Virus record (IMG/VR): IMGVR_UViG_3300021437_000025
Location: 1 to 55,205 of that record
Origin: a virus
Strand: one strand, 5' to 3'
Length of the DNA: 55,205 nt
Position 1 is the stretch's first letter; each line of letters starts with the position of its first letter. This document shows, one piece after another, positions 26,963 through 35,292 of the stretch. The translations under genes and the position numbers were made by a program. Below the pieces are notes generated by a model. The model had not been told where the DNA came from, did not search any database, and was given only the letters and a program-made list of their open reading frames with translations.

Positions 26963-26986
26963 AAATCTGTCCTCCTAAATTGATGG

Positions 26987-27017
26987 ATAAAACAGAAAGG
27001 GGGCCGAAGCCCCCTCT
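26987..27017 (-). terminator. Terminator or attenuator hairpin in the late operon
   Basis: On the minus strand GGGGGC-TTCG-GCCCCC forms a tight stem-loop with a stable TTCG tetraloop, followed by TTTCTGTTTT. It is placed after the 161-residue head gene and before the 171-residue gene, so it would reduce expression of the tail genes relative to the head genes. Confidence 0.75.
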
Positions 27018-27043
27018 TCCGTAAACTGCTTTGTCGCGGTGGA

Positions 27044-27529
27044 TTAGCTGATCTGTGGCCGCGCCGGCTGAACCAGCACGTCGACAACCGTGTGGCTGAG
27101 ACCGGTGGCGTTCCAGTTCGAGCTGCCGAACGTCCAGGTGCCGACTGTGGTGCTGCCGGCCTTAATGACGTGATAGGCGAACGGACACAGTGTGTCGGGG
27201 ACGCCGGGGAATTGCGGATACACCTTGAAATTGCCCGCGGAATCCAGATCGGCGGCTGGGCCGGCGACAACCTTGACGTTGCCGGGGAGATCCAGACACC
27301 AAACCACGACCATGCCCTTGTTGGGCACCAGCGTGATCGCATTGCCGGTGACGGCATCGGTCGTCGGCGATGCGCCGGCAGTGACCGTCGCCTTCGTCGC
27401 CGCCTTGCCAAGCACGGCGTACTGCAGCGTGGTCGCACCGGTGGAGAAGGTGGTCGCCGCGCCGGAAATACCGGTCAAACCCGCCTTGACGCAGAGGAAT
27501 GTATGACCTTGGGTGAACTCGTTTAACAT
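27044..27529 (-). CDS. Capsid-region hypothetical protein (possible decoration protein)
   Basis: A 161-residue Ala/Thr/Val/Gly-rich protein with strand-like repeats (LTGISGAATTFSTGATTLQYAV) and no charged clusters. Composition and length resemble head decoration or cement proteins. It is the second gene after the major capsid gene and ends 27 bases before a terminator hairpin, which would keep it in the highly expressed capsid transcript. The role is inferred from position. Confidence 0.55.
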   Translation of the reverse strand: MLNEFTQGHTFLCVKAGLTGISGAATTFSTGATTLQYAVLGKAATKATVTAGASPTTDAVTGNAITLVPNKGMVVVWCLDLPGNVKVVAGPAADLDSAGNFKVYPQFPGVPDTLCPFAYHVIKAGSTTVGTWTFGSSNWNATGLSHTVVDVLVQPARPQIS

Positions 27530-27549
27530 TGATTTTCCCTCCTACGGGT

Positions 27550-28098
27550 TCAACTGATTAATGACATTGGGCCACCGCTGGCGCCGTAAACCGCCGGGCC
27601 ACAGGTGTCCACGTACACTGCATTGACGCCTGCCGCGTCAAGGGCCGTCGTGCCACCGATGAAATCAGCGGCCGTCGGATTTACGAGGACAAAGCCGATC
27701 ATTACGGTGCCAGCCGCCTGAACGGGGAAGACGACGCCAGCCAAGGTCGCGCCCTGCGTCCCCATCGCGCTGGTTAGATTGCCACTCGCGTCGATGTAGA
27801 AGCAGTAGACATTGAACTTGTTCAGGTTGGTCGTCCCCACGAGTGCCGCCATGTCCGTGGCGGCGGCCTTCGTCACCATGACGCCGTTGACCACCGCATA
27901 GAACGCATTGCCGGCTTTCGCCAGCGTGCTCAATGCGACTTTGATTGCCAGTCCGGCGGTCTTGCCGGTGAACACCTGATTTAAACGCAAGGCGTTCAGA
28001 TCGGAGAGAATGGCAGTCAATATCCGCCGGATAATGGATCCGTCGTTCTCATCCGACAACGACGTGCTATTGCGCTTGATTGAATTGTCATTTGCCAT
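27550..28098 (-). CDS. Capsid-region hypothetical protein
   Basis: A 182-residue protein. The N terminus is charged (SIKRNSTSLSDENDGS), followed by an Ala/Val/Gly-rich beta region with FYAVVNGVMVTKAAATDM and AGVVFPVQAAGTVMIGFVLVNPT. The latter pattern recurs in phage proteins encoded just after the capsid gene. It may be a decoration or capsid vertex protein. It starts 13 bases after the major capsid stop, with AGGGGG-type purines before its ATG. Confidence 0.55.
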   Translation of the reverse strand: MANDNSIKRNSTSLSDENDGSIIRRILTAILSDLNALRLNQVFTGKTAGLAIKVALSTLAKAGNAFYAVVNGVMVTKAAATDMAALVGTTNLNKFNVYCFYIDASGNLTSAMGTQGATLAGVVFPVQAAGTVMIGFVLVNPTAADFIGGTTALDAAGVNAVYVDTCGPAVYGASGGPMSLIS

Positions 28099-28111
28099 GT
28101 GTCACCCCCGA

Positions 28112-29155
28112 TTAAATGTTGGTGACGCCGGCTTCGACAACCGCCATCCAGCCCTGGTTTTCCAGCAGGCAGGCAAAATAATTCTTCGCGCCTGCGTAAC
28201 CACGCTGGCCACCCGGATCGTTTTTGTCCTTCTGACCCGGAGGCAGCCAGATCATGTCCATGCTTTCCTTGCCGCGGAGCATGACCTGAGACCACGCATC
28301 TTCGGCCACCATGATATACGGGTAGACATCGATGTTGGCTCCGCTGGTCGACACCAAGCCCAGCGCACCGATGGCCGCGCCGGCATCGGCGTAGGACGAC
28401 AGTTCGGGGCTGACGACGAAGCGGAAGCGTTCGCAGCTCCCGACTTCATTCGGGTGCACGACCTTGCGCGAACCGTATTCGCTGACCGGCGTGAATTTCG
28501 GCAGATCGCGAATATCGGACTCGCCGTCCACAGACGTGAACACCAGGAACGCCGCCTCCACTGCATTGGTGGCGAAATTCTGGCTGGGCGCCAGGACTTC
28601 GGTGATCTGCATGGCGTGGTTGGCCAGCAGGTTTTTTGCCACGCGCCGCATCAATGGCAGCGTGATCGTGCCGTTGACGGTGGAGCGTGAAGTGCCGGTG
28701 CCACCATAGAAGACATTGGTGCTGGCCTTGAGGCTGTTGTAACGCACAATCTCGCGCACCAGTCCCAGGCGTTCACCGACTTGCTTCTTCATTTCTGAGG
28801 GTATGTCGTCCTCGTACATATCGAAGGTCTTGTCGGTGAAGGCGTACAGCACCATGTACTGTTGCATAACAACGGTAACGTCCATTGGCGTCAGTGTGTC
28901 GGCTGGCGGTGTCACGCCTTCCTGCGCGAGATGCGCGTTGGCGTCGACCACCCACCGATTGATGGTGTTGTTATTGGTGGTCGTCGCGCCATACGGCAGC
29001 CAGCGCCGGGCGACGTAGGTATCGCTGTTGTTGGGCGGAACTTTCTTCTGCGCCCCGGTAATGCCCAAGACCTCCACCGGGATCGCGTGCTTGATCGTCT
29101 CGGCCTTGAATTTGCCGAGCCGGGCAGGCGTCAGTTGAAGATTTTGCAATGACAT
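28112..29155 (-). CDS. Major capsid protein, N4gp56 family
   Basis: A 347-residue HK97-fold capsid protein of the N4gp56 family. Landmarks in order: SLQNLQLTPARLGKFKAET, KKVPPNNSDTYVARRWLPYG, PPADTLTPMDVTVVMQQY, YAFTDKTFDMYEDD, ANHAMQITEVLAPSQNF, KFTPVSEYGSRKVVHPNEVG and a C-terminal GYAGAKNYFACLLENQGWMAVVE. It forms the icosahedral head. It follows the scaffold-like gene with a terminator-like hairpin between the two, and is preceded by an AGGAGAT site. This is the strongest link to podovirus-like phages of the N4gp56 capsid type. Confidence 0.92.
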   Translation of the reverse strand: MSLQNLQLTPARLGKFKAETIKHAIPVEVLGITGAQKKVPPNNSDTYVARRWLPYGATTTNNNTINRWVVDANAHLAQEGVTPPADTLTPMDVTVVMQQYMVLYAFTDKTFDMYEDDIPSEMKKQVGERLGLVREIVRYNSLKASTNVFYGGTGTSRSTVNGTITLPLMRRVAKNLLANHAMQITEVLAPSQNFATNAVEAAFLVFTSVDGESDIRDLPKFTPVSEYGSRKVVHPNEVGSCERFRFVVSPELSSYADAGAAIGALGLVSTSGANIDVYPYIMVAEDAWSQVMLRGKESMDMIWLPPGQKDKNDPGGQRGYAGAKNYFACLLENQGWMAVVEAGVTNI

Positions 29156-29170
29156 AGGGTTTATCTCCTA

Positions 29171-29200
29171 AAATAAAAAAGGCACCGTGTGGCGCCATTT
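29171..29200 (-). terminator. Hairpin between scaffold and capsid genes
   Basis: On the minus strand GGCGCC-ACAC-GGTGCC is followed by TTTTTTATTTT. It looks like a terminator, yet the capsid gene starts 16 bases further on, so it is better seen as a partial terminator or an RNA-processing and stability hairpin that gives the capsid message a protected 5' end. Confidence 0.6.
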
Positions 29201-29221
29201 TCGGGTGGGTTTGATGATGAC

Positions 29222-30205
29222 TCAGGCCGTGTTGAATGCATCTTCCTCAGTCATCACCTGCTTCTTTGAAGATCCCGGCCCGCCCGCTGGCTGGATGTTG
29301 GATTCCAGTCGGCGACTCTTGGAAGATTCGGCCTGCTTGCGCTGGGCCTCTGCCTCTGCCTTGGACTTCTGCTTTGCCAGATACTCATCGAATTTCTTGA
29401 GTTTCTTGACGAAGGCCCTGGCTGACGAGATGGTCATCACCTCCATCGCCTCATCCTTCGGCAACGTGCCCAGCCATTGGCCGAACTCGTTGCTGTTCAT
29501 TTTTACATCCCAGTCTTCATCGAGCACGGACATCAGTTCCTTCTGCATGGCGTACTGCATTGCATCGTACTGTACTTGTGCTTTTTTGCTGACTTCGCCC
29601 AGGACGCTATCGCTTACCTGGCGTAAAGCGGCGGCCTGTTCTTCCTCGCTCAGCGCACCGGCGCCGGCGAAGACTTCGCCAAGATCTGCGGCCAGGGCTT
29701 CGGCGATTTCATCACCGTAGACCTCGCCAAGTTTCTTGAATGAATCCTTTGTAAACTTCTTTTTGGCGGTGACGAGTTTGCTGTTGACCTCACCCAATTT
29801 GCCGTAGATCTTCTGAAATTCTTGCTTGATGGCGGCCTCGATGCTGCCCAGCCGCTGCGCTTCTTTTAACACCGTTTTGACTTCGTCGTCGCTCATGCCG
29901 GCGACAAGCGCGATGGCAGTGGCCTTGTCTTTATCGTCGACGGTGCTAGTGGCTTTGCCGCCTGCAGTTGTTGCGGCGCCGTCATCAGTGGTGGTGGTGG
30001 CAGCCGTGGCGTCCGTAGACGCGGCGGCATCTGTGGCAGCGGCGGCGGTTACACCGCTGGTTTTGGTATCGGCCCCGGTGTCGCCGGCGTCGAAAGCCTC
30101 GGCTTCCTGGGTATCGGATTTCTGTTGTTCCGCCTTTAACTTCTGGTCTTCGTTGACTACGGCGGTTGACGTATCATTGCTGGCTTGCGGTGCGGCTTCA
30201 GTCAT
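29222..30205 (-). CDS. Scaffold-like protein
   Basis: A 327-residue Ala/Glu/Lys/Asp-rich protein. The first 100 residues are low complexity (AAATDAAASTDATAATTTTDDG). From about 120 on it is highly helical and charged (AAIKQEFQKIYGKLGEVNSKL, LKKFDEYLAKQKSKAEAEAQ). This composition and the position between portal and capsid genes fit an internal scaffold that guides head assembly. The C terminus ends in SKKQVMTEEDAFNTA. Confidence 0.75.
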   Translation of the reverse strand: MTEAAPQASNDTSTAVVNEDQKLKAEQQKSDTQEAEAFDAGDTGADTKTSGVTAAAATDAAASTDATAATTTTDDGAATTAGGKATSTVDDKDKATAIALVAGMSDDEVKTVLKEAQRLGSIEAAIKQEFQKIYGKLGEVNSKLVTAKKKFTKDSFKKLGEVYGDEIAEALAADLGEVFAGAGALSEEEQAAALRQVSDSVLGEVSKKAQVQYDAMQYAMQKELMSVLDEDWDVKMNSNEFGQWLGTLPKDEAMEVMTISSARAFVKKLKKFDEYLAKQKSKAEAEAQRKQAESSKSRRLESNIQPAGGPGSSKKQVMTEEDAFNTA

Positions 30206-30274
30206 GGTTGATCTCCAAATAAAAATGGCGACAATGGCGCCCTTGGGGTTAGTGCGAAACTGCGGGTTTACGGT

Positions 30275-30472
30275 TTAATCGATCATCTTCGGTTGTTTGG
30301 CGAAGGCGAGAATGTATTTCAGTTCTGAGATCCGGCCGCGGACGATGGCCGTCTGTATCTCATTTTTGTTGAGGTCGTCGTTATCAACGTGGCACTTGGC
30401 GATGCGCTCGCGCAGAATTCCTTCCAGCTTCTTCCACAGCGGCGAGTCGACCTCATGTTTCTCAAGCTGCAT
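30275..30472 (-). CDS. Small hypothetical protein downstream of portal
   Basis: A 65-residue helical, charged protein (SPLWKKLEGILRERIAKC, NKNEIQTAIVRGRISELKYILAFA). Its start overlaps the end of the portal gene by 11 bases. Similar short helical proteins are found after portal genes in related phages but their role is unknown. Confidence 0.65.
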   Translation of the reverse strand: MQLEKHEVDSPLWKKLEGILRERIAKCHVDNDDLNKNEIQTAIVRGRISELKYILAFAKQPKMID

Positions 30473-32921
30473 GGCTTATCCCCTGCGGCACGCCAGCGCG
30501 CTGAGATGCGGCCAGAGAATCCTGCACGGCCTTTCTCAACTTCAACAACTCCACATCCTTGCTGCTCTGGATGTTCATGCCCTCCAACTGCTTGTCCATC
30601 GTCTTCAACAGATATTGAAGCTGGCGGCTTTGGTCGTTCTGGTTGGCTTGGAAGGCCATACGACGTTCTTCCGCATCGGTGCGCAGCTGCTCAATCTGTA
30701 GCCGCGGGTCCTGCTGCGGAGGCCCGTTTTTCGGGTCGTCATTGGCGTCGTATTGAAAACGTTCGGGGTTGTAATGTTTGCTGCGCATGAACTCGGCAGC
30801 CCATTTACGGGGATCGATGCCATAGATCGGATTCTGCGACATCTGGCCGAGTTGCAGCATCTCCTGATTCTGCTGGTCGCGTTCAAACAGCACGCTGGCG
30901 CCCTTGGCGACTATTTGCATGTCGCCCTTTTCGTCGTCATCCTCGCCGTACTGCATAATCCAGTCGTAATAACGTGTTACGTGCGGGATGATGATGCTCT
31001 CGTCGAACTGCATCGCCAGCCGCCGCAGCACGCCGCTGGCGTTGTTCTGCAGCATCGTCATGCCGCCGACGGTATCCGGTGCCATGCCAATCTGGCCCTG
31101 TAGCAACATGGGCAGATTTGTGACCTGCTCGGCCATCTTGAGGGCGAATGTTATGATCACCATCAATTCCTGCACGTGCATTTCTATGTTGTACGTGCGG
31201 AAGGCGTGATCGACTTCCTGAATATCGGCGTCCTCCTTGACAATCCACACCTTGCGCGGCGTCAGCACATGAGAGCCGTTGACGGGTTCTATGCCCTTCT
31301 CCCACACCACCACCTGCGGGCCAGAAGCCATGGCGGCGTTGTCGGCCATGTTGCGGCTGGCGGCCTTGAGCAGACGTTGCGGTGTGTCGATCTGCCTGGC
31401 AATACCTATCCCCCACGGTAGGCCGATCCGCTTCTGCCACACCATTATGTCGTACGGGAATTCGCCGGTGTCCAGCACGTTGATGCTGGCGCGAATAACT
31501 GTATCGTTGACCATCGTCACCATGACATCGAAGGCGTCGCCGTCCTTGCACTCGCAGCCGGCGGCCATCATGTCGTCCTTGCCAGCCTCACCGTAGTAAT
31601 ACCAAATCTCAAAACGCTTGTCAGTAGTGTTGCCGCTATAATATGGCCGGCGCCGGTCGTCCTTGTCGTAATTCGTCGGGATTTTGTGCGTCGGCCCCTC
31701 GGCCAATACTTTGTCGATCTGATCGTCGAGATAACCAGGCAGTCCCTTGAGCGCCTTAAGCTTCTTCCTGGTGACACGGTCACGTTCCCAGGTAAAGGCG
31801 CCATCGTGGATGCACTCGCCGCAGTCTGGATCCGGAAAGAAATCCCAGTAATCAATGCGCCGACTGGCCGGGCAGATCTTGTCCTCGATGACGAGTACGC
31901 CCGTGCCGTTATTGACCGTCCACTTCGCCGCTCGGCGATGCATGGGCACCGGGCCCTTGATGATGCCGTTGCCGACGCGGGCGGCGTCCTCGATGACGGC
32001 GCGGATGTGCTGTCCCCACTTCGTCTCCTTGAACCAGTCATCGATACGCAGTTCAGCCTTCTCCGCCTTCTTGGCGGCGATGTCCAACGCGGCCTTCGCT
32101 GCGATGGCCTTGAGCGTGTCCTGAGTATTGGCGTCCAACAACGACGCCGTGCTCTGACCGCCAGCAGGCGGAACGGCGGCCTGCACGGATGCCGTACCGG
32201 CATCGGTCGCGGGTTCAGAGAGTGGCGCTGGCTCTGGTGACATCATCGGTGGTTCGCCGCCACCGGCTGCCATATCATTTGCCAATGGCGGAGCACCACC
32301 ACTGGGTTGCTCATTACCATCCGGGGCGGCCTCTATGGGTGCAGCCTGCCCGCCTGGCGTTGCTGCTGCGGTAAGAGGTGCGGAGGCGCCAGCATCACCG
32401 CCAATATTCAGCGCGGGGAGTTTCGATGCCATATCCTCCAATTCCGGGATCGGTGTCGGCTCGACGGCAAACGCGCGGTCGCCGGAGATCGGCAGCATCA
32501 TATCGGCGATGCGCGCGGCGGCGGCGTCGCAATATGGCCGCGTGATGTTGAGGAACATCGTGCTTCGCGGATCAACCTGATTTTTCTCCCTCGTCACCGG
32601 CGTCAACGACTTGTTGCGTAGCTGCCAGTCGAGACGATTGGCATCATCGATTCCCTCGATGGCATCCTCATCGTCTAACCAATCATCTTCAACGCCACTC
32701 AAATAACGGCCGTCAATCGCTTCCTGCCGTTTTTTCGAGAGTGATGCGCCGAACGCATTCAACAATTGCTTGGCGGCCTCTTGTTCCTGGTTATTGTCGA
32801 CGCCGTCGGGATTGTCGAACGCCTTTGCCTCGGCGATGGCGGCTGCCGAGATCGTCGTATCATCCAGAGGATTCGGGGGCGATATCGGCGCTGCTGTGCC
32901 GGTGGTAATTGGAGGAGCCAA
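30462..32921 (-). CDS. Portal protein (podovirus head-to-tail connector)
   Basis: An 819-residue portal protein. Landmarks are DGRYLSGVEDDWLDDEDA, RLDWQLRNKSLTPVTREKNQVDPRSTMFLNITRPYCDAAAARIADMML in pieces, a long Ala/Pro-rich insert at about 175-265, KKAELRIDDWFKETKWGQHIR and the core DYWDFFPDPDCGE and IGLPWGIGIARQIDTPQRLLKAA. It is the ring through which DNA is packed and ejected. The start appears to be TTG at 32921 without a clear ribosome site; an in-frame stop lies just upstream, and the next ATG would remove conserved sequence. Confidence 0.9.
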   Translation of the reverse strand: MAPPITTGTAAPISPPNPLDDTTISAAAIAEAKAFDNPDGVDNNQEQEAAKQLLNAFGASLSKKRQEAIDGRYLSGVEDDWLDDEDAIEGIDDANRLDWQLRNKSLTPVTREKNQVDPRSTMFLNITRPYCDAAAARIADMMLPISGDRAFAVEPTPIPELEDMASKLPALNIGGDAGASAPLTAAATPGGQAAPIEAAPDGNEQPSGGAPPLANDMAAGGGEPPMMSPEPAPLSEPATDAGTASVQAAVPPAGGQSTASLLDANTQDTLKAIAAKAALDIAAKKAEKAELRIDDWFKETKWGQHIRAVIEDAARVGNGIIKGPVPMHRRAAKWTVNNGTGVLVIEDKICPASRRIDYWDFFPDPDCGECIHDGAFTWERDRVTRKKLKALKGLPGYLDDQIDKVLAEGPTHKIPTNYDKDDRRRPYYSGNTTDKRFEIWYYYGEAGKDDMMAAGCECKDGDAFDVMVTMVNDTVIRASINVLDTGEFPYDIMVWQKRIGLPWGIGIARQIDTPQRLLKAASRNMADNAAMASGPQVVVWEKGIEPVNGSHVLTPRKVWIVKEDADIQEVDHAFRTYNIEMHVQELMVIITFALKMAEQVTNLPMLLQGQIGMAPDTVGGMTMLQNNASGVLRRLAMQFDESIIIPHVTRYYDWIMQYGEDDDEKGDMQIVAKGASVLFERDQQNQEMLQLGQMSQNPIYGIDPRKWAAEFMRSKHYNPERFQYDANDDPKNGPPQQDPRLQIEQLRTDAEERRMAFQANQNDQSRQLQYLLKTMDKQLEGMNIQSSKDVELLKLRKAVQDSLAASQRAGVPQGISHAA

Positions 32922-32938
32922 GCTAAAAACTCACGAAT

Positions 32939-33247
32939 TTATTGCGGGTTCTTGCCATCACCGCCAGCATCGCCAGCATCGCCAGCATCGCTGGCATCGC
33001 TGGCATCGCCAGCATCGCCAGCATCGCTGGCATCGCCAGCATCGCCAGCATCGCCAGCATCGCCAGCATCGCTGGCATCGCTGGCATCGCTGGCATCGCT
33101 GGCATCACTCGTAACCCCAGGTTTCCCATCTTCCATCACCAGATCCCACTTATCCGGATCCTCGATCTCCTGAATGAATGTTTTGGCGTTTTCGTCGTAC
33201 TCAAATTCGCAGACCTGCTTGGTTTCTTTGTGGCGATATTTGATCAT
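32939..33247 (-). CDS. Small protein with a (S/G)DA repeat tail
   Basis: About 102 residues from the ATG at 33247 (MIKYRHKETKQVCEF), with GGAG upstream. Residues 1-45 form a compact domain seen as a short phage protein of the style YDENAKTFIQEIEDPDKWDLV. Residues 47-96 are about sixteen tandem tripeptides SDA or GDA, encoded by 9-bp repeats, giving a very acidic, flexible tail. The gene lies between the terminase and portal genes. The tail may bind cations or a basic partner; length variation between isolates is likely. Function unknown. Confidence 0.65.
   Translation of the reverse strand: MIKYRHKETKQVCEFEYDENAKTFIQEIEDPDKWDLVMEDGKPGVTSDASDASDASDASDAGDAGDAGDAGDASDAGDAGDASDASDAGDAGDAGGDGKNPQ
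32960..33109. repeat. 9-bp tandem repeats, about 16 units
   Basis: Units of GATGCTGGC, GATGCCAGC and close variants (minus strand) repeat in phase with the codons, each giving the tripeptide (S/G)DA. The two variants differ by two bases, TGGC against CAGC. Such arrays expand and contract by slippage and recombination without breaking the frame. Confidence 0.9.
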
Positions 33248-33260
33248 GGGGTTTCTCCGG

Positions 33261-33527
33261 TTAATGAAGTGTGGCAGTCGCGGCTTCGTCTTCATCTTCC
33301 CGGCGGACTGCCAGTTCACACGGGAAGGGAAACTGCTCTAAGGGGGCGTTGTGGCATTTCTGGAAATCGACGAGGAAATACTTGTCACCCGGTTTCCAGT
33401 TCTTCTTGATTCTGTCGTACTTGTTCAGCAGATGGGCGTGATAGGCGTCATTCACGGTCAGCGGTTCAATGCCGTTGTCGAGCAAGTGATCAACTGCGCG
33501 CGCCACCTGTTCCATTGTCATAAACAT
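33261..33527 (-). CDS. Small hypothetical protein
   Basis: An 88-residue protein. It is helical at the N terminus (MEQVARAVDHLLDNGIEPLTVNDAYHAHLLNKYDRI) and then beta-like (DKYFLVDFQKC), with an acidic end. AGGAG lies nine bases before the ATG. It is encoded between the large terminase and portal genes. Unrecognised; small genes in this position in related phages have no known role. Confidence 0.65.
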   Translation of the reverse strand: MFMTMEQVARAVDHLLDNGIEPLTVNDAYHAHLLNKYDRIKKNWKPGDKYFLVDFQKCHNAPLEQFPFPCELAVRREDEDEAATATLH

Positions 33528-33538
33528 GGCGGTGTCTC

Positions 33539-34327
33539 CTAATAATTCATCTCGCGATCCAGGGGTTGAAAATCAATCGTTCTGCTGTGGGTTTTTTTCT
33601 GCGGACTTCGCGGCTTGGCAAACCGCAACATCATCATCATATAACGTGATGCGCAGATCAGGTCGTCTTTGATCTTCACGATTTTGCCGTTATCGTCACG
33701 GTGATACTCGCGGTATTCATCTATGTACATCGTGAATGTCTCGAACACCTTCAGCCGTCCGGTGTCGAACCGCTGCTGCATCTCGAAAATACCGGCCTCG
33801 ACCGATGTACGGCTGCGGGCCCGCTCGGTCTTGTCCTTGGTCTCCGGGAACCGAGCGAATTCTTTTAGCAATTGCAGACCGGCATCGCGGTATTGTTTGG
33901 CGATCTGCTCTGCTGATCCTTTGTCGTGCTGCATGCCATCACTTGGCCACGCCCACTGAATGCCTGGGCACAGTCGTTTGAGTGCGCCGGAATTGGTATC
34001 GGCGTTTTGGCCGCTGCGCTTGTAGCCGCCGATCAAATACAGACAATCGGCGTCGGCATCCAGTGCGCCGACGACGCCGGCGGTGGGATGGCCGGAACCT
34101 CCGAAATCCATTCCGCCGAGGAATTTCCAGAATTCCGGAATTTGGAACGGCTTACAGATGATTTCTTCTTCGGGGCTGAGAAATATCAAACCTACACCCA
34201 TACGAGGAACGCCTTTGCTGCGCGCATCCCGTTGATGGGCCGGGAACGATTTCAACAAATCATTTTTTTCGAGCGCTGATAGATGAGGCACATCATCCCA
34301 TCCGCAGGTGATGACGGCCTTGCTCAC
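33539..34327 (-). CDS. Large terminase subunit, C-terminal nuclease part (separate ORF)
   Basis: A 262-residue protein equal to the second half of a phage large terminase. It starts GTG at 34327 (MSKAVITCGWDDVPHLS) and includes HQRDARSKGVPRMGVGLIF, then the RNase H-like nuclease with GGMDFGGSGHP (D74), WAWPSDGMQH (D130) and KDDLICASRYMM (D222). It would cut concatemers into unit genomes. Its start overlaps the stop of the ATPase ORF (GTGA), one base back in frame, so the two may be made separately, joined by -1 frameshifting, or split by a sequence error. Confidence 0.9.
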   Translation of the reverse strand: MSKAVITCGWDDVPHLSALEKNDLLKSFPAHQRDARSKGVPRMGVGLIFLSPEEEIICKPFQIPEFWKFLGGMDFGGSGHPTAGVVGALDADADCLYLIGGYKRSGQNADTNSGALKRLCPGIQWAWPSDGMQHDKGSAEQIAKQYRDAGLQLLKEFARFPETKDKTERARSRTSVEAGIFEMQQRFDTGRLKVFETFTMYIDEYREYHRDDNGKIVKIKDDLICASRYMMMMLRFAKPRSPQKKTHSRTIDFQPLDREMNY

Positions 34328-35115
34328 GCAGATTTCTCCGCGTGAACTTCGGAAAGAAAATCCTCAACCACTGCAGTACGACCACGTAACGGCGTGAACG
34401 TCAGCATCAGGAGACCGCCGGCGAACCCGCCTGTGGCCATCGTCCGCGTTACGCATTCAGTCCTTATTGCATCTGGTATTTCCTCGTCGGCCCAAATAAC
34501 GTGGCGTTCAGTGCCCTGAAACGCCTCCACGCCCTGGTCATAGGACTTGAAACCCAGGACGGAATCGCCATCTCGCTGGCCGGAATGATCATAATGTGCG
34601 ATCACGGCCTGCTCACAGGCGTTGGGAATTCCGGGCGCGGATCGCGTATCGACGATATCATCGCCTGGTATCAGTCCGGTGCCGAAGTCATTGAATGGCC
34701 CCATCAATTTGTGCTGTTGAATGTCTCGTACAGTCTGCCGCGTCTCCCCAGCCGCCCACGCCTGGATTGGTGTTGTAAACCTATAACCAGGCCACCACTC
34801 CGGATAGCGACCGGTCAGATGCAACGTAGACTCGTAACCGCCCATTCCCTCCGTTTTGCCGACGCGATTTGCGCATAACGCCAGGCGTTCGCGGTGCGGG
34901 CTGCCATCACAGGACGGCGGGCACATGCCCTGCATGGGCTGATGTTTGCCGCCCAGGGCGAAGAACGCCATGTGCCGAGGGTACAACTCACGGCGCAATT
35001 GGCCCGTGTCGGGGAAATAAGTGAACAATTTTGTCCGCGCCAACCATCGCCGCGCCTCAATGTTTAGGGCAAGCAGTTGTTCGGGTCTGAGCTTCTGTAT
35101 TTTCGTCGAGAGCAT
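34324..35115 (-). CDS. Large terminase subunit, N-terminal ATPase part (separate ORF)
   Basis: A 263-residue protein equal to the ATPase half of a large terminase. It carries the Walker A site ANRVGKTEG at about 82-90 and Walker B HVIWADE at about 205-211, followed by GGFAGGLLMLTFTPLRGRTAVV, the coupling motif region. It ends at a TGA just where family members pass into the nuclease half. The motor would pump DNA through the portal. It works with the small subunit encoded upstream at 35531-35983; an inserted gene of opposite strand separates the two. Confidence 0.9.
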   Translation of the reverse strand: MLSTKIQKLRPEQLLALNIEARRWLARTKLFTYFPDTGQLRRELYPRHMAFFALGGKHQPMQGMCPPSCDGSPHRERLALCANRVGKTEGMGGYESTLHLTGRYPEWWPGYRFTTPIQAWAAGETRQTVRDIQQHKLMGPFNDFGTGLIPGDDIVDTRSAPGIPNACEQAVIAHYDHSGQRDGDSVLGFKSYDQGVEAFQGTERHVIWADEEIPDAIRTECVTRTMATGGFAGGLLMLTFTPLRGRTAVVEDFLSEVHAEKSA

Positions 35116-35174
35116 ATTGCACTGTTCTCCAGCAGCCGCTAGATTGCTAGGAGAGGACTCGAAATATAATAGTA

Positions 35175-35240
35175 ACTACTTGATTAAAATACTGTTAGTA
35201 TATGTGACTACTTGCTTATACCCCCAAAGTTACCCCCAAA
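35175..35240. promoter_or_regulatory. Direct repeats around a palindrome in the terS-terL gap
   Basis: The gap holds ACTACTTGATTA (35175) and ACTACTTGCTTA (35207), 32 bp apart, that is, three helical turns. They flank the palindrome ATACTGTTAGTAT (35189-35201), followed by TACCCCCAAA twice (35219 and 35231). This is the layout of a protein-binding site. It could be the operator of the HicB-like gene at 35293 or the recognition site of the small terminase, since packaging sites often lie near the terminase genes. Confidence 0.45.
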
Positions 35241-35292
35241 TTATGTGCTCCACCCCTTTTGAATAGCCCGGCCTTCACCTACACTTGACGCT

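Noticed and set aside
32960-33109. CRISPR array
   Set aside because: The units are contiguous 9-bp repeats without spacers, in phase with codons; no cas genes are present.
32960-33109. Diversity-generating retroelement variable region
   Set aside because: No reverse transcriptase gene and no template repeat were seen anywhere in the window.
32942-33409. Long rightward frame of Ala/Ser/Ile repeats across the 9-bp array
   Set aside because: It is the antisense reading of the GDA/SDA array; the leftward gene has a ribosome site, a recognisable domain and operon position.
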